A DNA stretch of 59,390 nt from Vicinamibacterales bacterium (GCA_030680175.1 JAUXWO010000127.1:1-59390); one strand, 5' to 3'; shown: positions 35,978 through 45,108, numbered from the stretch's first letter. Made by a program: numbers and translations. Notes: a model not told the origin generated them from the sequence alone.

Positions 35978-36010
35978 GAGTAGGGACTCGCGAATCGCGA
36001 GTCCCTACTC
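35978..36010. terminator. Perfect 33-base palindrome between convergent genes
   Basis: Sixteen-base arms (35978-35993 and 35995-36010) around a single central A. The right arm contains the stop codon (CTA at 36005-36007) of the minus-strand permease. A bidirectional stop signal is likely, though no T run is present. Confidence 0.6.
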
Positions 36011-37375
36011 GTACCTCAGTGCTTCGATCGGATCGAGCCGCGATGCGCGGCGGGCGGGGTAGTAGCCGAACCCGATGCCGACGGCCGCCGACACGGCCAC
36101 CGCCAGCGCGATGGCGCCCGGGGACACCTCCGTCGGCCACTCGAGCAGCGCCGTCAGCGCGTGTGCCGCGGCGATGCCGGCGGCAATGCCGACGAGCCCG
36201 CCGATCAGACTCAGCATCAGCGCCTCCATCAGGAACTGCAGCAGGACGTCGCGGCGCCGGGCGCCGACGGCCAGGCGCACGCCGATCTCGCGCGTGCGCT
36301 CGGTCACCGACACCAGCATGATGTTCATGATGCCGATCCCGCCCACGACGAGCGCGATCGCCGCGATGCTCCCGAGCAGCGCCGTCATCGTCGTGCCCGC
36401 CCGCGCGAGCGTGCCCGACATCTCCGTCAGCGTCGCATCGTCGAGCCGCGGCATGTTGGCGAGCGCGAAGGCGGCCACCGAGGTGTAGAGCCCGCGCGTC
36501 ACGCTCGCGGCGGCCTGCGTGCGCACGACGAAGTCGTCAGGCGAGGCGGCGGAGACGCCCCCCTGGCCGGCCGGCGCCGCGCTGACGAAGCCGACGGCCG
36601 CGCGCTCCTTGCGCTCGAGCCCGTGGCGCTCGCGGAGCAGCGCCGCCACCTCGTCACCCACGCGCGTGGCCACACCGGCCTCGGTGACGCCGATGGTGAT
36701 GGTCTGCAGGAAGCTCCGGTGGGTGAGCTGCTGGAGCGTCGACACCGGGACGAAGACGCCTTCGTCCTGGTCGCGGTCCACGGCGCGCATCCAGCCGACG
36801 ACCTCGAAGCGCGCGTCGTGGATCGTGACCTGCCGCCCGAGCGGGTTCACGCCCTCGCCGAAGAGCGAGGCGCTCGCCAGGCGGCCGAGGACCGCGGTGC
36901 GGGCGCTGTCGCGCACGTGGTCGGCGGTGAGGCCGCGTCCGCCGAGCCAGATCCAGCCGTGGATGTCGGCCAGCCCCGGCTCGGTGCCGCTCACGATGGT
37001 GAAGAGCCGCGCGTCGGCGGAGGCCTCGACCCAGGTGCGCGACCGCAGGCCGGCCGCGATGAACTCGACGTCCGCGATCCCGGCGACCGCCTCCGCGTCC
37101 TGGCGCGTGAGCGTGGTCGCCGCGCCGAGCCCCGAGGCGATGTTCACGGCGTCGCCGCCGCGGATGTAGTTGCCCGCCGTCACGGTGACGATCGTCGTGC
37201 CCGCCGATCGCATGGTGCGGGTCACCGATGCGCGCGCGCCGTTGCCGAGCGCCACGGTCGCGATCACGGCCGCCACGCCGATCACGACGCCCAGCATGGT
37301 GAGCGCCGTGCGCATGCGGTTGCGCGCGAACGATCGGAGCGCGAGGTGGGTCGTGACGAACAGGAAACGGAGCAC
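36005..37375 (-). CDS. MacB-type ABC transporter permease
   Basis: A 456-residue inner-membrane protein of the MacB/FtsX type: one N-terminal helix (about 20-45), a large periplasmic domain, then three helices near the C-terminus with GGIGIMNIMLVSVTERTREIG and the closing YYPARRASRLDPIEALRYE, the hallmark of the family. It has no ATPase domain. The GTG at 37375 starts two bases after the stop of the upstream permease. It pairs with that permease and the ATPase at 38940 as one exporter. Substrates of such systems range from lipoproteins to peptides and antibiotics; it is not known here. Confidence 0.9.
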   Translation of the reverse strand: MLRFLFVTTHLALRSFARNRMRTALTMLGVVIGVAAVIATVALGNGARASVTRTMRSAGTTIVTVTAGNYIRGGDAVNIASGLGAATTLTRQDAEAVAGIADVEFIAAGLRSRTWVEASADARLFTIVSGTEPGLADIHGWIWLGGRGLTADHVRDSARTAVLGRLASASLFGEGVNPLGRQVTIHDARFEVVGWMRAVDRDQDEGVFVPVSTLQQLTHRSFLQTITIGVTEAGVATRVGDEVAALLRERHGLERKERAAVGFVSAAPAGQGGVSAASPDDFVVRTQAAASVTRGLYTSVAAFALANMPRLDDATLTEMSGTLARAGTTMTALLGSIAAIALVVGGIGIMNIMLVSVTERTREIGVRLAVGARRRDVLLQFLMEALMLSLIGGLVGIAAGIAAAHALTALLEWPTEVSPGAIALAVAVSAAVGIGFGYYPARRASRLDPIEALRYE

Positions 37376-37377
37376 GC

Positions 37378-38943
37378 TTACTCCCGTCGCAGGGCGACGA
37401 TCGGGTCGAGCGCGGCGGCGCGCCGGGCCGGGTAGTAGCCGAAGAACACGCCGACGGCCGCGGCGACGCCGAACGCCACGAACACGGAGGTGAACGAGAC
37501 GACGGTGGCCCACCCGAGCGTGGCCGCGATGGCCGCCGAGGCCAGGATGCCGAGGACGATCCCCGCGGCGCCGCCGGCGAGGCTGATGGCGACGGCCTCG
37601 GCGAGGAACTGGCGCATGACGTCACGCCCGCGCGCGCCGACCGCCATGCGGAGCCCGATCTCGCGCGTCCGTTCGGTCACCGACAGCAGCGTGATGTTCA
37701 TGATGCCGATGCCGCCGACCAGCAGCGACACGAACGCCACGGCGCCGAGCAGCCACGTCATCGTGCGGCTCGCGCGCTCGAGCGTGGTGGCGAGCTGGTC
37801 GAGCGTCACGCGCTCCAGCTCGCGCACGTTTCCGGCGATGACCTGCGCCACGCCGGGCGCCAGGCCGCCGCCGGCGATGGCGCTGGTGGCCTGCGTGCTG
37901 ACCGTGAAGTCGTCGGGCATGGCCGCGCTGATGCCGTGGCGCTGGCGCAGCAGCTCCGTGATGGCGCGCGCCACCTCCGACACGGCGCCCGACGAGGCCG
38001 CCGTCACCGTGATGTCGTTCAGCTTCGACAGGTTCAGCAGCCGGTGCGTCGTCGTGAACGGCATGTAGACGGCGTCGAACTCGTCGTCGCCCGGCGCCGG
38101 CCGGACGACCCAGCTCGCGCTGCCGATGACGCCGACCACGTCGAACGGCTGGTTCCACAGCGTGACCTCGCGGCCCACCGGGTCGACGCCCTCGCCGAAG
38201 AGCCGCTCGGCGGCGACCTGGCCGAGCACCAGCACCTGCGCCCCGCGGTCCTGCTCGCGCCGGGTGAAGAACCGGCCGGAGGTGAACGTCCAGGTCCGCT
38301 TGATGTTGGGCAGTTCGAGGTCGGTGCCGTGCATGCGGGTGAACCAGCGTCGGTCGCCGGCATGCACGCGGGCATTCGCGTGAACGCCGCACGCGACGTA
38401 CTGGACGCCCGGCAGCCGCCGGATCGCCTCCGCATCCTCGAAGCTCAGCGTGGCGGCGGCGCCGAGGCCGGCTTCGAGGTCGCCGAGCCGCTGCCACGCC
38501 AGCGGGTGGTCGTGCTTCTCCATGGGATCGTCTTCCGGGTGGAAGGCGATCGGCACCACATCGTCGCGGCGCCACGCGGCGCCGGCGCGCGGCAGCGCCG
38601 GCATCAGGTCGTCGACCGGCAGGCGCAGCGAATCGCCGGCGTCGCCGTGCGGCGCGGCGGCCCCGCCGTCGATGGCCTGCTTGGGCTTCCAGTTGCCGGC
38701 CTTGATCGTGATCTGGTTGAGTCCGGCCGCGCGCACCTGCTGCTCGATCGAGCGCTGCGCCCCGGCGCCGACCGCCATCATGGCGAGGACGGTTGCGACG
38801 CCGACGGCGATGCCGATCATCGTCAGCCCCGTCTGCAGCCGGTTGCGGGAGAGCGCCTTCACGGCGGTCTCGGCGACCGGGCGGAGCGAGACCAGCAGGG
38901 GACGGAGGTGCGCGAGCACGCGGTGGAGGCGCGCCGGGGTCAT
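37378..38943 (-). CDS. MacB-type ABC transporter permease
   Basis: A 521-residue partner of the preceding permease with the same layout: N-terminal helix (LQTGLTMIGIAVGVATVLAM), a large periplasmic domain including a long extra His- and Trp-containing segment (about 85-165, EKHDHPLAWQRLG), and C-terminal helices with GGIGIMNITLLSVTERTREIG and YYPARRAAALDPIVALRRE. The ATG at 38943 overlaps the ATPase stop by four bases. The two different permeases probably form a heterodimer with an ATPase dimer. Confidence 0.9.
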   Translation of the reverse strand: MTPARLHRVLAHLRPLLVSLRPVAETAVKALSRNRLQTGLTMIGIAVGVATVLAMMAVGAGAQRSIEQQVRAAGLNQITIKAGNWKPKQAIDGGAAAPHGDAGDSLRLPVDDLMPALPRAGAAWRRDDVVPIAFHPEDDPMEKHDHPLAWQRLGDLEAGLGAAATLSFEDAEAIRRLPGVQYVACGVHANARVHAGDRRWFTRMHGTDLELPNIKRTWTFTSGRFFTRREQDRGAQVLVLGQVAAERLFGEGVDPVGREVTLWNQPFDVVGVIGSASWVVRPAPGDDEFDAVYMPFTTTHRLLNLSKLNDITVTAASSGAVSEVARAITELLRQRHGISAAMPDDFTVSTQATSAIAGGGLAPGVAQVIAGNVRELERVTLDQLATTLERASRTMTWLLGAVAFVSLLVGGIGIMNITLLSVTERTREIGLRMAVGARGRDVMRQFLAEAVAISLAGGAAGIVLGILASAAIAATLGWATVVSFTSVFVAFGVAAAVGVFFGYYPARRAAALDPIVALRRE

Positions 38944-39668
38944 ACGGGCTCTTCTGCGGGGACGGTGGCGCGCGGTTCGTCCGCATTCACCCGATCGGAG
39001 ACGACCACGCCGTCGCGGAAATCGATGGTGCGCGTGCCCCACGCCGCGATGTCGCGTTCGTGCGTGATGACGACGATGGTGAGCCCGCGCGTGGCGCGCA
39101 GCTCGGCGAAGATCTTCATCACCTCCTGGCTGGTCTCGGTGTCGAGATTGCCGGTCGGTTCGTCGGCCAGCAGCAGGGCCGGCTCGTTGATGAGCGCGCG
39201 GGCGATGGCCACGCGCTGCTGTTGCCCGCCCGAGAGCTGGCTCGGATGGTGATCCGCGCGGTCGGTCAGGCCGACGGCCGCGAGCGCGCGCATCGCGCGG
39301 CTGCGCCGCTCGGCCGCGCCGAGCGCGCCCTGCCGCGTGTAGAGCAGCGGCAGCTCGACGTTCTCGAGCGCCGAGGTGCGCGCCATCAGGTTGAAGCCCT
39401 GAAAGACGAAGCCGATCGTCTCGTTGCGCACCCGCGCCAGGTCGTCGGCGCCGAGGTGCGAGACGTCCCGGCCGTGGAGCAGGTACTGGCCGCTCGTCGG
39501 GCGGTCGAGGCACCCGAGGATGTGCATGAACGTCGACTTGCCCGACCCGGAGGGCCCGACGACGGTGACGAACTCGCCGGCGGCCACATCGAGCGTGACG
39601 CCCCGGAGGGCGCGCACGACGTGGTCGCCGACGTGGTAGTGCTTCGTGAGGTCTCGGACCGCGATCAT
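38940..39668 (-). CDS. MacB/LolD-type ABC transporter ATPase
   Basis: A 242-residue ATP-binding subunit. It has Walker A GPSGSGKST, the Q-loop VFQGFNLM, signature LSGGQQQR, Walker B ALLLADEPTGNLD, and the H-loop VVITHERD, all in normal order. The spacing is that of the MacB/LolD subfamily. The start at ATG 39668 is required since an upstream frame overlaps the peptidase gene. It drives the two permeases encoded immediately downstream. No MacA-like adaptor lies in this operon. Confidence 0.95.
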   Translation of the reverse strand: MIAVRDLTKHYHVGDHVVRALRGVTLDVAAGEFVTVVGPSGSGKSTFMHILGCLDRPTSGQYLLHGRDVSHLGADDLARVRNETIGFVFQGFNLMARTSALENVELPLLYTRQGALGAAERRSRAMRALAAVGLTDRADHHPSQLSGGQQQRVAIARALINEPALLLADEPTGNLDTETSQEVMKIFAELRATRGLTIVVITHERDIAAWGTRTIDFRDGVVVSDRVNADEPRATVPAEEPV

Positions 39669-39711
39669 TCCGTCCCTTGTTGCCCGCTCGTCGATCGTCA
39701 GCGACGCGCCA

Positions 39712-41367
39712 TTAGTTGGTGCTCGCCGGGCGCGGCAGCAGCCCGGCATACGCGTAGAGCACCGTCGCGATCTGCTTCTCGGCGCCCGCCATGCCGTAGA
39801 CGCGGCCGGCGCCCTCGATCACGTAGTACTCGTTGGCGGCATGGGCGCGGCCGCCGTGGCCCGCCTGCCCGCCGACGATCGGCACGCCCATGAACGACGA
39901 GATGCGCTCGCCGACATCCTCGTGGCCGAACATGTACGCCGGCCAGTAGCCGCCGAGCATCGTCTCGTGGTCGAGCGGGACGCTGTAGTTGATGTCGAAG
40001 ATGTCGTAGGACTGCATCAGCGCGCGCGCGATGTCGTTGTCGTAGCTCATCTTCGCCCACGGCACGTCGCCGATCACCTTGATCTCGACGTCCGCGAACC
40101 CGTTCTTGTCGAGCTGCGCGCGCAGCTTCTTCACGATGTCCGGCCCGTTCTGGCCCGGCAGGTAGCGGAAGTTGTGCTTCGAGGTGATGGTGTTCGGCAG
40201 GATGGCGCCGGCGCCGCCCGCATACATGTTGCCGGCCCAGATGCCGTCGAGGTTGAAGGCCGTGCCGTAGCGCTGCATGCGCACGACCTCGAACGGATCG
40301 TCCGAGATGAAGCGTGCGACGCCCGTGTTCTCGGCCGCGACTTTCAGGTCCATGCGCTCGCCCGCGCGCTGCAGGCCCGCGGCCTCGGCCGCCGTGAGCG
40401 GCTGGATGCCGTCCATGAAGCCCTCGATGAGCGGCGTGTTGCCCTCGCCGATGAGCGACGCGAGCATCTTGATGTGACGCCACGCCGGGTTGTCGACGCT
40501 GCGGCTCTGCCCGCCGTGGATGTTCGAGTCCAGCGGCCCGCGGCCCCACGACCGGCCGCTCGTCGTCAACTCGACGTAGACGCAGCCTTCGGAGCCGCCC
40601 GAGATCGAGCCGCCGCCGCTCGCGGCCTGCCCGCCGAAGCGGTACATCGCGTCGACGCCCTCGAAGAGCTCCGGATGATCCTTGACGAACTTGCGGAGCC
40701 CGATGGACATCCGCTCCTCGTCGCCCTCGGCGACGAAGACCAGGTTGACCGGCAGCTTGCCGGTGACCGCCTTGATGGAGCGGAACGCCTGGAGCTGCGC
40801 CATCTGCGGCCCCTTGGAGTTGGTCGCGCCGCGGCCGACCAACACCTTCGGGAACGGCGCCTGTTCGACGAGGCGCGCCTCGAACGCGGGGTTGAGCCAC
40901 GCTTCGGGCTGCTCGACCGGCATGGTGTCGTACATCCAGTAGATGAGCAGCGTCTTCTCGGCGCCCTCGTCGCACTTGGCGTAGACGACCGGGTTGCCGG
41001 GTGACCCGTACTCGGTGACGCCCACGTCGTAGATCTGCGTCTGCTGGCAGCCGAGCTCGTCGAAGTAGCCCTTCACCATCTCGGCCGACTCGGGGATGCC
41101 CTCGCCGGAGTTCGACACGCTCGGCTGCTGGATCCAGCGCTGGAGTGCGACGACGTGATCGTCGATGTTGGCGTCAACGTAGTCGAACACCTTGCGCAGA
41201 TCCTCGTTCGTGATCTGCGACATGTCCGGCGCGATCTCGGTGTCGCCCGCCGGGCGGATGCCGAGCGACGCGGTGCTGGTGGGGGTCCCGGTCGCTGGCG
41301 CGGTGGGCGCCTGTCCGCAGGCCACGCTCATGGCCAGCACGATGCCGCTCAAGACAATCCGACGCAT
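39712..41367 (-). CDS. M20-family metallopeptidase-like lipoprotein
   Basis: A 551-residue exported protein with a lipobox (MSVACGQ) and a start supported by AGGAGGA. The M20 fold is recognisable, but ligand positions differ from the classic pattern: YWMYDTMP stands where GHxDxxP is usual (His to Met), and GRGATNSKGP where GRGxxDDKG is usual (bridging Asp to Asn). EGDEE (catalytic Glu) and a C-terminal GHGGRAHAANE histidine are kept. I recall related proteins with MYDxQP and GRGAxNxKGP, so this is probably a divergent subfamily rather than a broken gene. Metal use and substrate are uncertain. Confidence 0.8.
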   Translation of the reverse strand: MRRIVLSGIVLAMSVACGQAPTAPATGTPTSTASLGIRPAGDTEIAPDMSQITNEDLRKVFDYVDANIDDHVVALQRWIQQPSVSNSGEGIPESAEMVKGYFDELGCQQTQIYDVGVTEYGSPGNPVVYAKCDEGAEKTLLIYWMYDTMPVEQPEAWLNPAFEARLVEQAPFPKVLVGRGATNSKGPQMAQLQAFRSIKAVTGKLPVNLVFVAEGDEERMSIGLRKFVKDHPELFEGVDAMYRFGGQAASGGGSISGGSEGCVYVELTTSGRSWGRGPLDSNIHGGQSRSVDNPAWRHIKMLASLIGEGNTPLIEGFMDGIQPLTAAEAAGLQRAGERMDLKVAAENTGVARFISDDPFEVVRMQRYGTAFNLDGIWAGNMYAGGAGAILPNTITSKHNFRYLPGQNGPDIVKKLRAQLDKNGFADVEIKVIGDVPWAKMSYDNDIARALMQSYDIFDINYSVPLDHETMLGGYWPAYMFGHEDVGERISSFMGVPIVGGQAGHGGRAHAANEYYVIEGAGRVYGMAGAEKQIATVLYAYAGLLPRPASTN

Positions 41368-41504
41368 GTGTCCTCCTAAGATCAGGCCCCCGCCGTGTGC
41401 GGGGGCTAGCGCATCTAGCCTCACCCGTCCGCGGGTTGTCAACTGCGCTGTAGTACGATCCGAGATCGATGCCGATCGACGGATGGATCCAATCCGCGCC
41501 GCGT

Positions 41505-42752
41505 ATGAACCGGCGCGCCGCCATAGGCGCGATCGCGAGCCTCGCGCTCGCGCGCTGCGCGCCCGCCGGCCCGGCCGTGGCGCCTCTGGATGAGGCGGCG
41601 GAAGCCTACGTGCGCGCGGCATTGCGACTCGCGCAGCACCAGCCGAGGCTGGTGGAGGGCTGGCGGGGCCCCGCCGCCTGGGCGCCCGGTCCCCGCGAGC
41701 CCGTGGCCGGCACCGTCGCCGCCATCGAGGCCCTGCTTGGCACGCTCGAGCCCATCGCCGCCGCCGGGGGCGAGGACGCGCCGCGCGCGCGGTATCTGCT
41801 CTCGCAGACCCGCGCCCTCTTCCTCGCTGGCCGACGGCTGCTCGGGCAGTCGATGCCGGTCGCCATGGAGGCACAGATCGGGTTCGGGCGCGCCATGCCG
41901 CCGGCTGATGTGCTGCTCGCCCTGTCGGCCCGCGACGCGCTCGATCAGCGCCTGCCTGGCCGCGGTCCCCTCGGCCCGCGTCTCCAGGCGTATCGGCGCG
42001 AGGAGCTGGTGCCGGCCGATCGCGTCGAGGCCGTCTGCGCGCAGGCGCTGGCGATCTGCCGCGACCGCACGCGCGCGGCGCTGACGCTGCCGGAGGGCGA
42101 GCAGGCGGCGGTGCGGCTCGTGGACCCGCTGCCGTGGGACGGCTTCTGCCGCTACGAGGGCGGAGGCCGTTCGACGATCGAGATCAACGGCGCCGCGGCC
42201 CTGCCGCTGTCCCGCGTGCTGCGCCTCGCCGCGCACGAGGGCTATCCGGGGCATCACGTGCAGCATGTGGTCACGGAGGCGGCGCTCGTCGAGGGCCGCG
42301 GCTGGATGGAATTCGCGCTGCAGCCCGCCTTCGGCCCGCACCTCCTGCTCGCCGAGGGCGCCGCGGAGGCCGGCGTCGATCTCGTGCTGCCCGACGACGC
42401 GCGCGAGCGGGTGTACGCGGAGGCGCTGCTGCCGGCGGCGGGGCTGGACCCGGCGCGTGCCGCGGACATGGTGGCGATCGAGCGGCTGGCGCTCGACATG
42501 GAAGCGCGCATTCCCGAAATCCTCGCGGAGTACCTCGACGGCCGCGTGAGCGGCGAGCAGGCGATCGAGCAGCTCGCCGAGCAGACGCTCGTCGCCGACC
42601 CGCGCGCCTTCCTGCCGTTTGCGGAGCGACAGCGCGCAACGCTCTACGCGTATCCGGTCGGCCGTGACCTCGTGTGGGCGGCCGTCAACGCAGACGGTCC
42701 GGCGGGCGCCTGGCGTGCGCTCGACGCCCTCTACCGAAGGTGGCAGCTGTGA
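41505..42752 (+). CDS. DUF885-like putative metallopeptidase (HEGYPGHH)
   Basis: A 415-residue protein with an N-terminal lipoprotein-like signal (MNRRAAIGAIASLALARC). The motif RLAAHEGYPGHHVQHV is the zinc-binding site of DUF885-type peptidases (H-E-x4-H-H with a downstream Glu in LAEGAAEAG). An ATG at 41469 in the same frame would add twelve residues; 41505 is preferred because the signal begins there. It overlaps the following cupredoxin-like gene by four bases. Probably a periplasmic peptidase; its substrate is unknown. Confidence 0.8.
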   Translation: MNRRAAIGAIASLALARCAPAGPAVAPLDEAAEAYVRAALRLAQHQPRLVEGWRGPAAWAPGPREPVAGTVAAIEALLGTLEPIAAAGGEDAPRARYLLSQTRALFLAGRRLLGQSMPVAMEAQIGFGRAMPPADVLLALSARDALDQRLPGRGPLGPRLQAYRREELVPADRVEAVCAQALAICRDRTRAALTLPEGEQAAVRLVDPLPWDGFCRYEGGGRSTIEINGAAALPLSRVLRLAAHEGYPGHHVQHVVTEAALVEGRGWMEFALQPAFGPHLLLAEGAAEAGVDLVLPDDARERVYAEALLPAAGLDPARAADMVAIERLALDMEARIPEILAEYLDGRVSGEQAIEQLAEQTLVADPRAFLPFAERQRATLYAYPVGRDLVWAAVNADGPAGAWRALDALYRRWQL

Positions 42753-43465
42753 GCCAAGGCAGGCTGATGGTGCGCCGGCGCGTGGCGTTCGGTGTGGTCG
42801 TGGCGGTGCTCGGGCTCGCTTTCGTGGCCGCGGGTGAGGCCGCGGCGCAGGCGACGGGGACGATCACCGGCGTGGTGACCACGACCGCGGCGGCGCGACC
42901 GCCGGTGCGGATCACGACCGACACCGCCGCGTGCGGCCGCCAGTTGCCGAACGAGTCGGTCGTCGTCAACGCCGGGGGGCAGCTCGCCAACGCCGTCGTG
43001 ACCCTGACCGGCGTGCGCGCGCGTGGCGAGGCGCCCGAGTTGACCATTGCCAACGACGGGTGCCGCTTCGTGCCGCGCGTGCAGGTCGCACGGCCCGGGC
43101 AGGTCGTGCGCACGGTGAGCCGCGACACGGTGCTCCACACGACCACCGCCGTTGACGCCGCGGGCCGGCAGATCTTCAACATCGCGCTCCCGGTGCCCGG
43201 CCTCACCATCGCCCGCCCCCTGGGCGACCCCGGGATCGTCCGCGTCGTCTGCCAGATGCATCCCTGGATGCTCGGCTGGCTGATGGTGACCTCCGACGTC
43301 TCCGCGGTGTCGGATGCGGAGGGCCGCTTCCGCCTGCCGGATGTGCCGCCAGGCACCTACACACTGCGCGTGTGGCACGAGACGCTCGGCGAGTCCACCG
43401 CCTCCGTCACCGTACGCGCCGGCCAGACCGCCACGGTCGCCGTCGCGGTGAACGAACGCCGATAG
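42749..43465 (+). CDS. Exported cupredoxin-like protein with carboxypeptidase-regulatory domain
   Basis: A 238-residue exported protein: signal peptide (about 7-35), a beta domain with possible type 1 copper ligands (His in DTVLHTTT, then CQMHPWM giving Cys, His and Met in C-x2-H-x2-M), and a C-terminal carboxypeptidase-regulatory-like segment (DAEGRFRLPDVPPGTYTLRVWHE). Such proteins are annotated as plastocyanin- or methylamine-utilisation-like. The GTG at 42749 couples it to the peptidase upstream; an ATG at 42767 is the alternative. The last codons and the stop belong to a repeat unit. Confidence 0.75.
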   Translation: MSQGRLMVRRRVAFGVVVAVLGLAFVAAGEAAAQATGTITGVVTTTAAARPPVRITTDTAACGRQLPNESVVVNAGGQLANAVVTLTGVRARGEAPELTIANDGCRFVPRVQVARPGQVVRTVSRDTVLHTTTAVDAAGRQIFNIALPVPGLTIARPLGDPGIVRVVCQMHPWMLGWLMVTSDVSAVSDAEGRFRLPDVPPGTYTLRVWHETLGESTASVTVRAGQTATVAVAVNERR

Positions 43466-43490
43466 CTGAGCGCTGATAGCTGATCGCCGA
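43458..43490. repeat. Short 7-base array (family B)
   Basis: About four units such as CGATAGC, TGAGCGC, TGATAGC and TGATCGC fill the gap to lipB. The TAG stop of the upstream gene lies inside the first unit. Confidence 0.7.
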
Positions 43491-43511
43491 CTGTTGTTCT
43501 ACTCTGTAGTG

Positions 43512-44225
43512 ATGCGATCCCTCGATGTGCGCCGGCTGGGCGTGGTGCCGTACGGCGAGGCGCTGGCGATGCAGCGCGCGCTCGTGGAGGACCGCAAGGC
43601 CGGACGCATCCCCGACACGCTGCTGCTGCTCCAGCATCCGCACGTCCTCACGCTCGGCGTGAAGGGCGACGGCGGGCGCGGCCACATCCTCGCCGTGCCG
43701 GACCGCCTGGCCGCCCTTGGCGTCGAGGTGTTCGAGACGGGCCGCGGCGGCGATGTGACGTATCACGGCCCAGGGCAGATCGTCGGCTATCCGATCATCG
43801 ACCTCGATCCCGATCGGCGGGACGTGCATCGCTACGTGCGCGACCTCGAAGAGGTGATGATGCGCGTGTGCGCGGAGCAGGGCCTGGCGGCCGGGCGCAT
43901 CGAGGGGCTGACGGGCACGTGGGTCACGCCGCCCGGCCGGCCCCCGGAGAAGATCGGCGCGATCGGCGTGCGCATCTCGCGGTGGGTGACCAGCCACGGC
44001 TTTGCCTTCAACGTCACGACCGACCTCGACTTCTTCCGTCTGATCGTGCCCTGCGGCATCGGCGATCGCGGCGTGACGTCGCTCGCGCACGCGACCGGCC
44101 GTCCGCAGGACCTGCCCGCCGTGGAGCAGCGCCTCATCCACCACTTCTGTGCGGTGTTTGGTGCGGAGGTCGTAGCATCGCCGTCTCCGTCAGCGCCGGT
44201 CATCGAGGCGGACACGGTAGAATGA
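43512..44225 (+). CDS. lipB: Octanoyl-[ACP]:protein N-octanoyltransferase
   Basis: A 237-residue enzyme that moves the octanoyl chain from acyl carrier protein to the lipoyl lysine of E2 subunits, the first step of endogenous lipoate assembly. Visible motifs: HPHVLTLG, RGGDVTYHGPGQIVGYPI (the RGGxxTYHGPGQ signature), Lys in PEKIGAIGVR and the nucleophile Cys in IVPCGI. The ATG at 43512 is chosen over an upstream TTG at 43494. The substrates are present in the same window: the lipoyl domains of odhB and of the E2 at 26802. lipA is not in the window. Confidence 0.95.
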   Translation: MRSLDVRRLGVVPYGEALAMQRALVEDRKAGRIPDTLLLLQHPHVLTLGVKGDGGRGHILAVPDRLAALGVEVFETGRGGDVTYHGPGQIVGYPIIDLDPDRRDVHRYVRDLEEVMMRVCAEQGLAAGRIEGLTGTWVTPPGRPPEKIGAIGVRISRWVTSHGFAFNVTTDLDFFRLIVPCGIGDRGVTSLAHATGRPQDLPAVEQRLIHHFCAVFGAEVVASPSPSAPVIEADTVE

Positions 44226-44282
44226 CGGCACACTGCCGCTCCGTGACGTGACGGGGACGCGCGGCCGGGGTGGGGAGGCGCG

Positions 44283-45104
44283 ATGGACGCATTGGTCGAG
44301 TACTTCGCCGACGTGCCGCCGGTCCACCGGGCCCTCATCCTCGCCGGCGGCCTGGCCGCCTTCTGGCTCGCCGAGAGCGCGACCCCGCTCTTCCGTTTCG
44401 ACTACCGCAAGTGGGCGCATGCGCGCGTCAACCTCGCCTTCACGCTGACGACCGTCATCGTCAACTTCGCGCTCGCCTTTGTCCTGCTCGCGGCGGCCGA
44501 CTGGGTGACGGCGGAGCGCGTCGGCCTGCTGTTCCTGCTGCCGCCGATGCCTCTCGCCGCGCAGATCCTCGTGGGGCTGCTCGTGCTCGATCTGGTGTCG
44601 TCGTGGCTGGCGCACTGGGTGCAGCACCGGACGCCCTGGCTGTGGCGGCTTCATCTCGTGCATCACTCCGACCCGCACATCGACACGACGTCCGCCAACC
44701 GCCATCATCCTGGGGAGAGCGTCGCCCGCGTGGGCTTCACCGTGCTGGCCGTCGTCGTCGCGGGCGCGCCGATCTGGCTGGTGTTCTTCTACCAGTCGCT
44801 GAGCGTCGTGCTGAGCCAGTTCAACCACGCGAACATCTCGCTGCCGGCCTGGCTCGACCGCGCGATCAGCTGGATCATCGTGTCGCCCGACATGCACAAG
44901 GTGCATCACCACTACGTCCGGCCGTACACGGACTCGAACTACGGCAACATCTTCTCGCTGTGGGATCGCGCCTTCGGCACGTTCCGGACGCTCGATCGCG
45001 CGCAGCTGGTCTACGGGATCGACACGCACATGGCGCCCGAGGAGCACGCGACCGTCCGCGCCCTGATGACGATGCCGTGGCGTCCGGATCGGCGCGAGGG
45101 ATGA
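44283..45104 (+). CDS. Fatty-acid hydroxylase/sterol desaturase-family membrane protein
   Basis: A 273-residue membrane protein with about four helices and the eight-histidine di-iron pattern: HWVQHRTPW, RLHLVHHSDPHIDTTSANRHHP and, near the C-terminus, SPDMHKVHHHY. The family hydroxylates or desaturates lipid chains or sterol-like compounds in the inner membrane using oxygen; the lipid is not identified. GGGGAGG precedes the ATG. It is followed after four bases by the DUF1648/DUF5808 membrane protein gene, so the pair is probably one operon. Confidence 0.9.
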   Translation: MDALVEYFADVPPVHRALILAGGLAAFWLAESATPLFRFDYRKWAHARVNLAFTLTTVIVNFALAFVLLAAADWVTAERVGLLFLLPPMPLAAQILVGLLVLDLVSSWLAHWVQHRTPWLWRLHLVHHSDPHIDTTSANRHHPGESVARVGFTVLAVVVAGAPIWLVFFYQSLSVVLSQFNHANISLPAWLDRAISWIIVSPDMHKVHHHYVRPYTDSNYGNIFSLWDRAFGTFRTLDRAQLVYGIDTHMAPEEHATVRALMTMPWRPDRREG

Positions 45105-45108
45105 CCGT

